Notes: generated by a model from the letters alone, not told the origin. 64,000 nucleotides of DNA from Coralliovum pocilloporae (GCF_030845175.1 NZ_CP132542.1:3197501-3261500), one strand, 5' to 3'. Positions 30,024-39,908 are shown, numbered from the stretch's first letter. Program-made: numbers and translations.

Positions 30024-32591
30024 TTAGAAAAACGACCGTCGCTGCCACCAGCCAGAACGTTTGGGGCCAGCTGGAGCCTCAGGCTCCTGGGGGGGGGCTT
30101 CCGGTTCCGGTGTTGCTGCCTTTGGCTCAGCCTCAGCCTCTGCCTTTGGCGCTCCATTGACTGGGGCGTCAGCGTCCTGCTCGGCTTCAGATACAGGATC
30201 AGCAGCAACTGGCGCAGCATCGGAAACAGCTTCCGCTTCCGCCTCAGTCTGCTCTGCCGCAGCGTCTACCGGAGCTTCTTCAGAAGATTTTTCGCCCTCT
30301 GCAGCATGCTCATCCGGGTTCCCAACGGTGCTTTCCGGTTCGTCTGAACTGGCTGCTGTGTCCGGCTCTGAGGAGCGAAATGTGGCATCGGAACTGTCTG
30401 CGCCCTCCGCTGCTCCATCAGCATCCGCTGAGGTGGTCTCGGCTGGGGCTGTTTCTTCAGAAGCAACTGTGTCGGTGCTTGTGTCTGCACCGGCATCCGT
30501 ATTGGTACCGGAGTCAGATCCGTTCTCAGTCTCGCCATCTGCATCAGAGGCTGCAACTGAATCCTCGGAATCCTTCTTGCGATTGCGCCGTCCACCGCGT
30601 CGACCACGCCGCCGGGGTTTCTTGCCGCGATTGCCGTCTTCATCCTCATCATCGGATTTGGCGGACTGATCCTCAGTCGAAGCAGAGGCATCGCTGGATT
30701 CAGCGGATTCCTCGCCATCAGTTTCAGCATTCAGGGACTGCTCGGATTGATCACCGGACGAAGACTTCCTGCGCCGACGACGTCTGCGGCGCTTCTTGCC
30801 ACCACCTTCGGACGCCTGTTTCTGTTCGTCGTCCTGGCTGTCATCCTGAGCAATGTCATCAATGAAGGTATCAGGCTGAACAACAGTTGCAGCTGGTGGC
30901 ACGGGTTCTTCAAGCGGTGTGCCTTTTTCAAGGGCGCAATGATTGTTCCCGACACTGTCATCAGCAACGATATCAACAGTGAGGCCAAAGCGATCCTCAA
31001 TCTCCATCAGATGACGACGCTTCTGATTGAGAATGTAAAGCGCAACAGCGGTTGGAGTTCTCACCACCATGTTGGCGGTGACACCACGGAGAAGAGTATC
31101 TTCGATTGTCCGCAGAACATGCAGAGCCACGGAAGAAGATGCACGGATATGGCCGTTGCCCTCACAATGCGGGCAGACTTCCGTGCTGCTTTCCAGAACG
31201 CCGGTGCGAATACGCTGGCGGGACATTTCCAGAAGGCCGAAATGAGAGATCCGGCCAACCTGAATGCGGGCCCGGTCTGATTTCAGGCATTCTTTGAGTT
31301 TGCGCTCAACCGCACGGTTATTGCGCTTCTCTTCCATATCGATGAAATCGATCACCACAAGACCGGCAAGATCGCGGAGGCGGAGCTGACGCGCAACTTC
31401 CTCAGCCGCTTCAAGATTGGTCTTCAGCGCCGTGTCTTCGATAGAATGTTCTTTTGTGGCCTTGCCGGAGTTCACGTCGATGGCAACCAGAGCTTCCGTC
31501 TGGTTGATGACCAGATAACCACCGGAGGGCAGGGTGACCTGTGGCGAGAACATCGCATCAAGCTGCGGCTCAACCCGGTATCGGGTGAAAATCGGCTGCT
31601 CATCCCGGTATGGCTGGACATTCTTGGCATGGCTCGGCATCAGCATGCGCATGAAGGACTTGGCTTCCTTGTAGCCTTCATCCCCGGCCACCAGAACTTC
31701 CGAGATATCCTTGTTATAGAGATCCCGGATGGAGCGCTTGATGAGGCTGCCTTCCTCATAGACAAGAAGAGGCGCCGTTGACTTGAGCGTCAGGTCGCGC
31801 ACGGTCTCCCAGAGCCGCATCAGATACTCGAAATCGCGTTTGATTTCGGCTTTGGTACGCGCGGCACCGGCCGTCCGCAGAATAACGCCCATGCCTTCGA
31901 CCACATCCAGCTCGGAGGCGATCTTCTTCAGGCGCTTGCGATCTGTCGGGTTGGTGATCTTGCGGGAAATGCCGCCGCCTCGGGCTGTGTTTGGCATCAG
32001 AACGGAATAGCGGCCGGCAAGAGACAGATAGGTTGTCAGCGCCGCACCCTTGTTGCCGCGCTCTTCCTTGACCACCTGCACCAGAAGGATCTGGCGGCGG
32101 CGGATGACTTCCTGAATCTTGTACTGCTTCGGCTTGCGGGACCGACGCTCCGGCACTTCTTCAAGTGCGTCCTCGGCACCGACCATCTCGACGTCATCGC
32201 CATCTGCATCGTCATCATCGTCAGATGACGCTTTTGCAGGCGTTGCATCCTGTTCGGCGGTGTCGTCCGTATCGTCGTTCTCGTCATCGCCGGACTCGTC
32301 ATCGCCGGACTCGTCATCATCCATCAGCGCCTGACGGTCCGCCATGGGGATCTGGTAATAGTCCGGATGAATCTCGCTGAAGGCCAGGAAACCATGACGG
32401 TTTCCACCGTAATCGACGAAAGCAGCTTGTAGCGATGGTTCTACCCGGGTCACTTTCGCCAGGTAGATGTTGCCCCTCAGTTGCTTCTTGTTTTCCGCCT
32501 CAAAGTCGAATTCTTCAACTCTGTTGCCCCGTACGACGACGACCCGGGTCTCTTCCGGGTGGGCGGCGTCGATAAGCATCTTATTCGCCAT
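30024..32591 (-). CDS. rne: Ribonuclease E/G (Rne)
   Basis: Endoribonuclease for mRNA decay and rRNA/tRNA processing. 855 residues. The S1 domain (~38-175) is split by an acidic insert (~88-150, runs of D, E and S), typical of alphaproteobacteria. The catalytic core carries IDVNSGK and VVIDFIDM with the metal-binding aspartates, and the Zn-link CPHCEG that joins subunits. From ~575 on the protein is disordered: an Arg-rich patch (eight R in a row), then another (RRRGRRGGRRNRKK), then an Ala/Glu/Asp/Pro-rich tail ending GWWQRRSFF, probably the degradosome scaffold. A 15-bp tandem repeat encodes part of the S1 insert. It is divergent from the amidase gene, with a long 5' leader. Confidence 0.96.
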   Translation of the reverse strand: MANKMLIDAAHPEETRVVVVRGNRVEEFDFEAENKKQLRGNIYLAKVTRVEPSLQAAFVDYGGNRHGFLAFSEIHPDYYQIPMADRQALMDDDESGDDESGDDENDDTDDTAEQDATPAKASSDDDDDADGDDVEMVGAEDALEEVPERRSRKPKQYKIQEVIRRRQILLVQVVKEERGNKGAALTTYLSLAGRYSVLMPNTARGGGISRKITNPTDRKRLKKIASELDVVEGMGVILRTAGAARTKAEIKRDFEYLMRLWETVRDLTLKSTAPLLVYEEGSLIKRSIRDLYNKDISEVLVAGDEGYKEAKSFMRMLMPSHAKNVQPYRDEQPIFTRYRVEPQLDAMFSPQVTLPSGGYLVINQTEALVAIDVNSGKATKEHSIEDTALKTNLEAAEEVARQLRLRDLAGLVVIDFIDMEEKRNNRAVERKLKECLKSDRARIQVGRISHFGLLEMSRQRIRTGVLESSTEVCPHCEGNGHIRASSSVALHVLRTIEDTLLRGVTANMVVRTPTAVALYILNQKRRHLMEIEDRFGLTVDIVADDSVGNNHCALEKGTPLEEPVPPAATVVQPDTFIDDIAQDDSQDDEQKQASEGGGKKRRRRRRRRKSSSGDQSEQSLNAETDGEESAESSDASASTEDQSAKSDDEDEDGNRGKKPRRRGRRGGRRNRKKDSEDSVAASDADGETENGSDSGTNTDAGADTSTDTVASEETAPAETTSADADGAAEGADSSDATFRSSEPDTAASSDEPESTVGNPDEHAAEGEKSSEEAPVDAAAEQTEAEAEAVSDAAPVAADPVSEAEQDADAPVNGAPKAEAEAEPKAATPEPEAPPQEPEAPAGPKRSGWWQRRSFF
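32281..32319. repeat. 15-bp tandem repeat inside rne
   Basis: TCGTCATCGCCGGAC is repeated 2.6 times without error. It encodes the acidic DESGD units of the S1-domain insert. In-frame unit length means copy changes would alter insert length without frameshift. Confidence 0.85.
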
Positions 32592-33204
32592 AGAAAAAAG
32601 TCTCCGGGACGGTCGCAGCCCTCTGTTGCGGGGCGTCCCTCAGGAGCCCGGCGCGCGGCTGATAAACCGTCCGTGTTTGTCTGACTTACGTCATGATTTG
32701 ATAAAAAACTCGTCGCGAGCGGCAGCATCGGCCCGGGCAGACTTGCTGCGGGCCGTTTCGGATGTCGTGTCAGACTATCCTGCTTGAAATCCACTCGACG
32801 AAACCTCTCTATTCGCTTTCGCGCGTGATCGGATCGGTGCTTTGAAGCTGTCCTGATCCGCCAATCACGGAAATCATCCTTGACCATGACCGCCAGTCTC
32901 TTTTGAAACCAAGACCTCAGCTGACCATGTTCAAACCTGTCTTAAGCCTTGCGCGTTACTCGAAGGTTTCCGGGACGCCTTTCTTGAAGGCATTGCCGCA
33001 TTTACGCCGGACCGGTCGAATCGTCACAAATGCTCTTTTACAAGCTCTCTACTAATATGTGTCCAATTGCTGAAAAACAAGCAGATAAACCGGCTCAGGA
33101 CACAAGACCGGAACAAAATGGCGTTTATGCCTTGATTTGACCGAAACGGACTGGCCATAAAGGACAGGAATGGTTCAAGCGGCAACCCGCACACGAGGCC
33201 TGAT
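32592..33204. other. 613-bp divergent intergenic region, rne and amidase
   Basis: No gene is supported; short open frames lack ribosome sites and family features. The length fits a long rne leader, as seen in other bacteria where rne mRNA is autoregulated. A stem next to the rne start is listed separately. The amidase promoter must also lie here but I cannot place it. Confidence 0.4.
32606..32639 (-). promoter_or_regulatory. Stem-loop in the rne leader next to the start
   Basis: GGGACG / CGTCCC closes a structure with an inner CGCA / TGCG pair. It ends 15 nt before the rne ATG, right beside the GGAG ribosome site, so it could control translation or RNase E cleavage of its own mRNA. Autoregulation is known for E. 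coli rne through leader hairpins; for this sequence it is inference. Confidence 0.35.
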
Positions 33205-34431
33205 GTGCAATTGAGATCTTCTGTCTTCCAGTCATTGAAGGGATTGGTCTGCGTCTTTTTGATGGTCATGTCTGTAAGTGTGGCGGAGGCGCAGACTGCT
33301 GCGACCGGCGCGCGTATTGCCGGAGATGACAAACGGACGCGGTTTGTGGTCGACCTCACATCAGAAGTTCCAGCTCAGATAAAAACCCTGGCCAACCCGT
33401 ATAGAGTGGTGGTTGATCTGCCACAGCTACGGTTCGCCATTCCAGTGGAAGAGAGCCGGGAGGGGCGCGGGTTGATCGGGTCGTTCCGGTTCGGCGCTTT
33501 TGTCCTCGGCAGTTCCCGTATCGTGCTGGACGTAAAAGCGCCGGTTCTTGTTGAGAAGTCCTTTGTCCTGCCACCAACCGAGAACCAGCCGGCACGGCTT
33601 GTACTCGATCTGGTGAAAACGGACCGGGAGACGTTCCTGAAATCTGTCAATGACCTACGGACTGTCTCTGTCGATGGTGAACCGGCACCTCTGACAAAAG
33701 CTGATCGTCTGGACACAGCGGATATCAAGCCGCGTACGGGCAAATACCTGATCGTTCTTGATCCGGGGCATGGCGGCATTGATACAGGTGCGGCCTCTTC
33801 AACAGGAGCCGTTGAGAAGACCGTGGTGCTCAGCTTCGCCAAGCTCCTGAAGGAAAAGCTGTCAGAATCGAAATATTTTGACGTGATGATGACCCGCGAA
33901 TCCGATGTCTTTGTCTCTCTCAGCCAGCGGGTCAAATTCGCCCGGGATCATAAGGCCGATCTCTTTCTCTCGATCCACGCAGACAGTGTTTCGCAGAGTT
34001 ACGTGAGGGGCGCATCCGTCTACAGACTGTCGGAACGGGCATCAGACGCCACGGCCCAGGAACTCGCCGATCAGGAGGCTCTGTCCGAGATTCTTGCGGG
34101 GATTGAGCTTGATGAAAGCACAGATGAAGTTGCGGACATTCTGATTGACCTTGCCCGCCGAGAAACACGGAATTTCTCTATCGCCTTCGCCCAGACACTG
34201 GTTGGAGAGCTGAAGACAACAGCGCGGCTAAACAAGAATCCGATTCGCTCAGCCGGATTCCGTGTCCTGCGCGCTCATGACATTCCGTCCGTTCTGCTGG
34301 AACTCGGCTATATGTCGAACAACAAAGACGCCAAACTGCTGGTCAGTAAAGGGTGGAAGGATCGCACCGCGGACGCTGTTCAGAATGCGATTACGTCCTT
34401 CTTTGGACCACGTTTGCTGAATGCAAACTGA
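33205..34431 (+). CDS. N-acetylmuramoyl-L-alanine amidase (AmiC-like)
   Basis: Periplasmic peptidoglycan amidase that cuts the stem peptide from MurNAc, usually at division. 408 residues: signal peptide (~1-29, VAEAQ), AMIN domain (~40-140) for septal targeting, then amidase_3 (~178-400) with DPGHGGIDTGA (Zn His), a Glu ligand in AVEKTVVL, SIHADS (Zn His) and LLELGYMSN (catalytic Glu). A regulatory helix region (~270-305) may occlude the active site as in E. coli AmiB/C, which need EnvC or NlpD. The GTG start has GAGG six bases upstream. It precedes mrcA. Confidence 0.93.
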   Translation: MQLRSSVFQSLKGLVCVFLMVMSVSVAEAQTAATGARIAGDDKRTRFVVDLTSEVPAQIKTLANPYRVVVDLPQLRFAIPVEESREGRGLIGSFRFGAFVLGSSRIVLDVKAPVLVEKSFVLPPTENQPARLVLDLVKTDRETFLKSVNDLRTVSVDGEPAPLTKADRLDTADIKPRTGKYLIVLDPGHGGIDTGAASSTGAVEKTVVLSFAKLLKEKLSESKYFDVMMTRESDVFVSLSQRVKFARDHKADLFLSIHADSVSQSYVRGASVYRLSERASDATAQELADQEALSEILAGIELDESTDEVADILIDLARRETRNFSIAFAQTLVGELKTTARLNKNPIRSAGFRVLRAHDIPSVLLELGYMSNNKDAKLLVSKGWKDRTADAVQNAITSFFGPRLLNAN

Positions 34432-34653
34432 GCAGATAGTCCATATGCTGCAAAGTATACAACAACGTGACAGCAAAAATGGCAGAATCGCCTTACAATT
34501 GCCGCCTTGTCGGTGAACGTGACCAATGAGTGGCTTGCAAGCTGCCCCTCTGCGTGACATAGAGCGCGACAAGCTGATCCTGCTAAGATTGCAGCAGGTT
34601 GACTAAACAGACTGACGGATGACCGCCGGGCGAGATCGGAGCCTGATTGAATA

Positions 34654-37122
34654 ATGGGTGTTCTTAGACTTCTGGGTTTCTTTTTCACACTGGGTACGGT
34701 TCTGGCCATTGTTGGTGCCGGTGCCGTGGGAATTTTCCTCTACCAGTACACCAAGGATCTGCCCGACTACGAAGTGCTGCGCAATTATGAGCCGCCAGTC
34801 ACCACCCGCGTGCACGCTGATGACGGGCAGCTGATCGCTGAATATGCCCACGAGCGTCGGCTTTATCTTCCGGCCCAGGCTATTCCCGAGCGCGTCAAAC
34901 AGGCTTTCCTGTCAGCAGAAGACAAGAATTTCTATGAGCACCCGGGCATTGATGTCTTTGGTATCATGCGTGCGGTCGTGACCAACTTCCAGAATTTGGG
35001 AACAGGCCGCAGACTGGTCGGTGCGTCCACAATTACCCAGCAGGTGGCGAAGAACTTTCTTCTGACCAATGAACGCAGCTACGAGCGCAAGATCAAGGAA
35101 GCCATCCTGTCCATGCGCATTGAGCAGGCGTTTAACAAGGAACAGATTCTCGAACTCTATCTGAACGAGATTTTCCTTGGGGCCGGATCCTACGGGGTTG
35201 CGGGTGCCGCACTCAATTATTTCGACAAGTCCGTGCATGAACTGACCGTGGCTGAAGCGGCCTATCTGGGTGCTCTGCCCAAAGCTCCGTCAAACTATCA
35301 TCCGTTCCGTCAGACAGAACGAGCCATAGAGCGGCGGAACTGGGTTATCGACCGGATGCTTGAAAACGGTCATATCTCCGTTGAAGAGGCAGATGCAGCC
35401 AAGGCAACTCAGCTGGGTGTAACATTGCGTGCGCGCGGTGCGCGGCTGTTTGCTTCTGAATATTTCGCCGAGGAAGTGCGCCGGACTCTGATCGACATGT
35501 ATAGCGAGGATCGCCTCTACAAGGGCGGTCTGTCGGTCAGGACAACACTTGATCCCAATCTTCAGGTGATGGCGCGCCGTGCCCTGATTGACGGCCTGAT
35601 TGCTTTTGACCGTCGCCGCGGCTGGCGCGGACCGGTTAAAACCGTTGCTGTGGAGACTGACTGGGCACAGGCGCTCAAGGATATCAAACGGCACTCTGAT
35701 GTTCCGGAATGGAAAACGGCCATTGTCCTGAAAGTGGATGATGCCCAGGCAACCGTCGGTATCAGGCCGGAGACACTTGCATCTGGTGAGCTGTCTGATC
35801 AGAGGCCGCTTGGTGTTATCGGTCTTGCTGATCTGAAATGGGCCAAATGGGCCACGGGAGACCGCAAGGGCCGCGCTATCCGCCGCCCGGGAGATGTTCT
35901 CTCTGTGGGTGATATCATCTACGTTTCGGTGAAAGGTGGCGAAGCAGGTGCATCTGCGTTCGAGCTGCAGCAGATCCCGAAAATCTCCGGCGCTCTGGTT
36001 GCCATGGATCCTTATACCGGTCGCGTCAAGGCGATGGTGGGCGGCTTCTCTTTCGATCAGAGCCAGTTCAATCGCGCAACGCAGGCTTACAGACAGCCAG
36101 GATCGTCCTTCAAACCGTTTGTCTATGCGGCGGCACTCGACAATGGTTATTCGCCGTCAAGTGTTGTGATGGATGCCCCAATCGAGATCGAACAGGGTGG
36201 TCGTAACGATGTCTGGCGACCGCAGAACTATGGTGGCAAGTTCTATGGACCATCAACGCTGCGCCTCGGTATCGAACGGTCCCGTAACGTGATGACTGTG
36301 CGATTGGCCAAGGATATGGGCATGCCGCTTGTGGCGGAATATGCAAGGCGCTTCGGTATCTACGACAATATGCAGCCGGTTCTGTCCATGTCGCTGGGTG
36401 CTGGCGAGACCACTGTTCTGCGGATGACGACCGCTTACTCCATCCTGGCCAATGGTGGTCGTAAGGTGAAGGCGACCCTGATTGACCGTATTCAGGATCG
36501 TTACGGTCGTACCATCTATCGGCATGATGAACGCACATGTGATGCCTGCAGCACAGAAGGCTGGGCTGACCAGGCTGAGCCGGAGATTGTCGACGAGCGT
36601 GAGCAGATCCTTGATCCGATGACCGCCTATCAGATCACTTCCATGATGGAAGGTGTGGTGCTGCGTGGAACCGCTCCGGTCGTCAAGGAAGTTGGAAAGC
36701 CGATTGCAGGCAAGACAGGAACGACCAACGATGAGAAAGACGCCTGGTTCGTCGGCTTCTCTCCCGACATGGCTGTTGGTGTCTTTATTGGCTATGACCA
36801 GCCGCGCGCAATGGGACGTGGTTCAACGGGTGGGCAGCTTGCGGCTCCTATTTTCACCAAGTTCATGCAGGATGCGCTCAAGGAACAGCCTGCTGTACCA
36901 TTTGCTGTGCCGGAAGGCCTGTCACTGATCCCGATCAACCGCCGTACGGGGCTTAAAGCGTCTCCGGGCGAAGGCGGTGTGATTATGGAAGCGTTCAAGC
37001 CTGGAACAACCCCGCCGGACTCCTATTCCGTCATAGGGTTCACTGACGAGATGGGCCGTCCGCTTGTGGTCGATCCGGAATCAGACAGAGCGCTCGGGTC
37101 CGGAACTGGCGGTTTGTACTAA
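34654..37122 (+). CDS. mrcA: Penicillin-binding protein 1A (MrcA)
   Basis: Bifunctional class A PBP that polymerises glycan and cross-links peptides at the cytoplasmic membrane. 822 residues: TM (~5-30), GT51 glycosyltransferase (~55-240) with EDKNFYEHPGID and GASTITQQVAKNF, then an OB-like insert, then the transpeptidase (~440-740) with active Ser near 483 in SSFKPF, SRN, and KTGTTND. The C-terminal tail is short. The 222-bp gap after the amidase gene includes a weak hairpin CCTGCT / AGCAGG. Location between amidase and prfB is usual in alphaproteobacteria. Confidence 0.96.
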   Translation: MGVLRLLGFFFTLGTVLAIVGAGAVGIFLYQYTKDLPDYEVLRNYEPPVTTRVHADDGQLIAEYAHERRLYLPAQAIPERVKQAFLSAEDKNFYEHPGIDVFGIMRAVVTNFQNLGTGRRLVGASTITQQVAKNFLLTNERSYERKIKEAILSMRIEQAFNKEQILELYLNEIFLGAGSYGVAGAALNYFDKSVHELTVAEAAYLGALPKAPSNYHPFRQTERAIERRNWVIDRMLENGHISVEEADAAKATQLGVTLRARGARLFASEYFAEEVRRTLIDMYSEDRLYKGGLSVRTTLDPNLQVMARRALIDGLIAFDRRRGWRGPVKTVAVETDWAQALKDIKRHSDVPEWKTAIVLKVDDAQATVGIRPETLASGELSDQRPLGVIGLADLKWAKWATGDRKGRAIRRPGDVLSVGDIIYVSVKGGEAGASAFELQQIPKISGALVAMDPYTGRVKAMVGGFSFDQSQFNRATQAYRQPGSSFKPFVYAAALDNGYSPSSVVMDAPIEIEQGGRNDVWRPQNYGGKFYGPSTLRLGIERSRNVMTVRLAKDMGMPLVAEYARRFGIYDNMQPVLSMSLGAGETTVLRMTTAYSILANGGRKVKATLIDRIQDRYGRTIYRHDERTCDACSTEGWADQAEPEIVDEREQILDPMTAYQITSMMEGVVLRGTAPVVKEVGKPIAGKTGTTNDEKDAWFVGFSPDMAVGVFIGYDQPRAMGRGSTGGQLAAPIFTKFMQDALKEQPAVPFAVPEGLSLIPINRRTGLKASPGEGGVIMEAFKPGTTPPDSYSVIGFTDEMGRPLVVDPESDRALGSGTGGLY

Positions 37123-37127
37123 AGCGT

Positions 37128-37160
37128 GTTGCGCCAAAGTGGGAACCGGTTTGGCGAAAA
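37128..37160. repeat. Candidate rhizobial-type palindromic repeat
   Basis: CGCCAAA / TTTGGCG (37132-37138 with 37150-37156) around GTGGGAACCGG, with outer GTTG / CAAC. This resembles the AGTGGGAACCGGTTT-type intergenic elements common in Hyphomicrobiales. The following ~90 bp hold further self-complementary tracts (GGAGC / GCTCC). Only one copy is present here. Confidence 0.45.
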
Positions 37161-37363
37161 CAACTCGCTTCAGCAAAATATGGAGCGTGTTGTGTGAAGT
37201 CCGCTCAACGCAACTTGCTCCAGGGTCAAGACTCCATACTCACAGCTGGCGAAACACTCCTTTACAGAGATGAAGCAGGGGGATAGGTTGCCCAACCTAC
37301 CTTGGGAGAATCTGATATTCATCAGGTTCCAATATCAAGAAACAGAACGAGGATGCAGGCGCA

Positions 37364-38492
37364 ATGCGTGCTGAAACACAGTCCTATATCGACGAAATCA
37401 AGCAGGCCCTATCCCTGCTGAGGAGGCATCTTTGACTGGGATCAGTCACTGAAGCGCCTTGATGAACTGAATGCCCGTGCAGAAGACCCGGACCTGTGGA
37501 ACAATCCCACAGAGGCTCAGAAGATGATGCGCGAACGCCAGCGGCTCGAAAGTCAGATCAGCACGATCAAATCAATCGAACAGGATCTGGCTGACAATAT
37601 CGATCTCATTGAGCTTGGCGAAATGGAAGATGACAAGGAAGTCATCGAGGACGCCGAGAAGGCTCTGACCCAACTCAAGGAAGATCTGGCCCGCAGGCAG
37701 ATTGATACGCTTCTCTCTGGCGAAGCGGATGAGAACGATACCTATCTTGAGATTCATGCCGGTGCTGGTGGAACAGAGAGCCAGGACTGGGCATCCATGA
37801 TGCTGCGCATGTACACGCGCTGGGCGGAAAAACGTGGCTTCAAGGTTGAAGTCATGGAAGTCAGTGATGGCGAAGAAGCGGGTATCAAGTCGGCAACCTT
37901 GCTGATCAAGGGTGAGAATGCCTATGGCTGGAGCAAGACCGAATCCGGTGTGCACCGGCTGGTCCGGATCTCGCCGTTTGACAGCCAGGCGCGCCGCCAT
38001 ACATCGTTTTCCTCTGTCTGGGTTTACCCGGTGATTGATGATTCAATCGATATTGAAATCAATGAATCAGATTGCCGGATTGATACCTACCGGGCATCTG
38101 GTGCCGGTGGTCAGCACGTCAATACGACAGATTCTGCTGTCCGTATTACCCATCAGCCTACCGGTATTGTAGTGCAGTGTCAGAACGAGCGCTCACAGCA
38201 TAAGAACCGCGCCTCTGCGTGGTCGATGCTGAAAGCCCGTCTTTATGAACTCGAGCTGCAGAAGCGGGAAGATCAGGCCAATGCAGAAGCGGCTGCCAAA
38301 ACCGATATCGGTTGGGGGCATCAGATCCGCTCATATGTTCTGCAGCCTTATCAGCTCGTGAAAGACCTTCGAACCGGGGTTGAGAGCACCAGCCCGGGTG
38401 ACGTTCTGGATGGCGCACTAGATCCGTATATGGAAGCGGCTCTGGCCCACCGGGTCTTCGGTGGCGATGAAGTGACAGACGATATGGAATAG
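37364..38492 (+). CDS. prfB: Peptide chain release factor 2, two frames joined by programmed +1 frameshift
   Basis: Releases peptides at UGA and UAA stops. Translation begins at ATG 37364 and runs 23 codons to CTT TGA (37430-37435). Skipping one T (37433) puts the ribosome on GAC (37434), and the frame then stays open to 38492; the product is about 375 residues. Low RF2 slows reading of UGA and allows the shift, so the factor controls its own level. Visible RF2 features are the codon-recognition tripeptide SPF (VRISPFDSQ) and the GGQ loop [15 protein letters not shown]. It is not a pseudogene. Annotators using one frame would start at 37524 and lose the N-terminus. Confidence 0.93.
37421..37436 (+). 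other. prfB +1 frameshift signal
   Basis: AGGAGG, three-base spacer CAT, then CTT TGA C. The Shine-Dalgarno-like hexamer at the same 3-nt spacing as in E. coli (AGGGGG UAU CUU UGA C) stimulates slippage of the P-site tRNA from CUU to UUU. Confidence 0.95.
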
Positions 38493-38493
38493 G

Positions 38494-38520
38494 AAAAGGC
38501 CGGGATTTCCCGGCCTTTTT
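38494..38520. terminator. Bidirectional terminator, prfB and M23 gene
   Basis: AAAAGGCCGGG, loop ATTT, CCCGGCCTTTT plus T. T-runs are on both strands. It sits between convergent genes and immediately follows the prfB stop. Confidence 0.85.
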
Positions 38521-38539
38521 CATCTGAATCAGGGTTTCT

Positions 38540-39805
38540 TTAAAGCTTCAGCTTGCGACCAACTTCAATGAAGGTTGAAGGGTTTCGGGCCTTGCCCTGC
38601 AATCTGGTTTCATAGTGAAGATGAGGCCCGGTTGACCGCCCGCTTGAGCCGACCTTGCCAATGACATCCCCGGCTTCAACTGATTGTCCCAATTTCACCT
38701 TGATCAGACTCATATGAGCATAACGGGTAGACAGTCCGTGACCGTGGCTGACCTCAACCACCAGGCCATAACCACCCATTCGCTCCGCTTTTGTAACCAC
38801 GCCGCTACCTGTTGTGCGGATAGGGGTCCCATAGGACGATCTGTAGTCGATGCCTGAATGCATGGCTGGACGCTTCAGGAAAGGATCAATACGGGGGCCA
38901 AAACGGCTGGTAACCTGTCCATTCTTGAGTGGCGCACGAAACGGCATCCGCGCAACTTCCCGGCGGGATATATCCAGCTTGTTCAATGTGTCCTGCAGGA
39001 TGGCCAGCCGATCCTGGAACGGCAGGTCATTCATACGAAGAGGCTCATAGGGCCCACCCACATTACCGGTACCGGTCGAAATCTTGGGTAACGAAGACAT
39101 CAGGGATGAAACCCCGGCGGCGGCAACCGTCCGCTGCAGGGTTTTCATCTCACTGGTCGCGCCGCGCATTAGAGCATCAATTGTTGAGTTCTGGCGGCTT
39201 TCCATTGTCTCGAGCGATTGGTAAAGAGTGCCGATTGATGCCAGCTCTCTGTTCCGTCTCAGGTCAACCCCGGCGAGGGGAGACGGCTGGTCATCCAGAA
39301 ACAGAGAGGAGGACCGGCGCAGGCCAATGGTCTCATCAGAGGATGGAAGCTCCGGACGCGTTTCCGGAAGCGGTGGGAAAACAAGTGTCACATCCTGCTG
39401 GCTGGCCTTGTTGACCAATGCATCAACTTCAGACTGGCGGCTCATCAGCTTGTTCTGGCGGTCTTGGAGACCCTCGATGCGCGTTTCCAGTGTCCTTCTC
39501 TGGACCATTTGACGGCTGGTGATCTGGTCGATCTCACGTCTCAGATCAGCAATGCGGTCTTCATAAGCCTGGCGCAGCTGGTTCTTTTCAAGAACAGAAC
39601 CAGACAGGATCTGATCCCGGTAAACCAGGTAGCCTGTTGCGGAAATGTAGCCAAAGGAAAACAGCAAAACTGCGCTGACAAGTGTCGAGGCCAGCCACGG
39701 TCTGACCGTGTAACTGCGCACATGATCACCTTTCGCAATGATAATTCGATGAGGCTCTTTCCGCCGCCCGAATTCACGACGCTGTTGCTTGTGCTGATTA
39801 ACCAT
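38540..39805 (-). CDS. M23 (LytM) peptidase-domain envelope protein
   Basis: 421 residues. A cytoplasmic basic N-terminus and one membrane segment (~38-60), a coiled-coil region (~72-130), a linker, then a LytM domain (~295-415). Catalytic residues appear intact: HSGIDY (Zn His and Asp) and HLHYE (HxH), so it may be an active endopeptidase, unlike EnvC-type activators that have lost them. It probably acts on peptidoglycan, perhaps with the amidase encoded nearby. ATG at 39805 has AGG five bases upstream; GTG at 39817 lacks a ribosome site. Divergent overlaps are absent. Confidence 0.88.
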   Translation of the reverse strand: MVNQHKQQRREFGRRKEPHRIIIAKGDHVRSYTVRPWLASTLVSAVLLFSFGYISATGYLVYRDQILSGSVLEKNQLRQAYEDRIADLRREIDQITSRQMVQRRTLETRIEGLQDRQNKLMSRQSEVDALVNKASQQDVTLVFPPLPETRPELPSSDETIGLRRSSSLFLDDQPSPLAGVDLRRNRELASIGTLYQSLETMESRQNSTIDALMRGATSEMKTLQRTVAAAGVSSLMSSLPKISTGTGNVGGPYEPLRMNDLPFQDRLAILQDTLNKLDISRREVARMPFRAPLKNGQVTSRFGPRIDPFLKRPAMHSGIDYRSSYGTPIRTTGSGVVTKAERMGGYGLVVEVSHGHGLSTRYAHMSLIKVKLGQSVEAGDVIGKVGSSGRSTGPHLHYETRLQGKARNPSTFIEVGRKLKL

Positions 39806-39908
39806 CACGCCTAACACTTAATCTACTGAACACGGTGCAAATCCAGAGAATCTGCATCATTATTAGGCGGTGATTAGGGTTAATAATTCTTAAAAATCGC
39901 TCTTTTGA

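Noticed and set aside
37364-37435. prfB as a pseudogene or sequencing error
   Set aside because: The stop is in the exact RF2 frameshift context (AGGAGG-N3-CTT TGA C), so it is functional recoding.
39880-39893. TTAA-N6-TTAA near the M23 gene as a CtrA box
   Set aside because: Spacing is six, not seven, and there is no second box; too weak to call.
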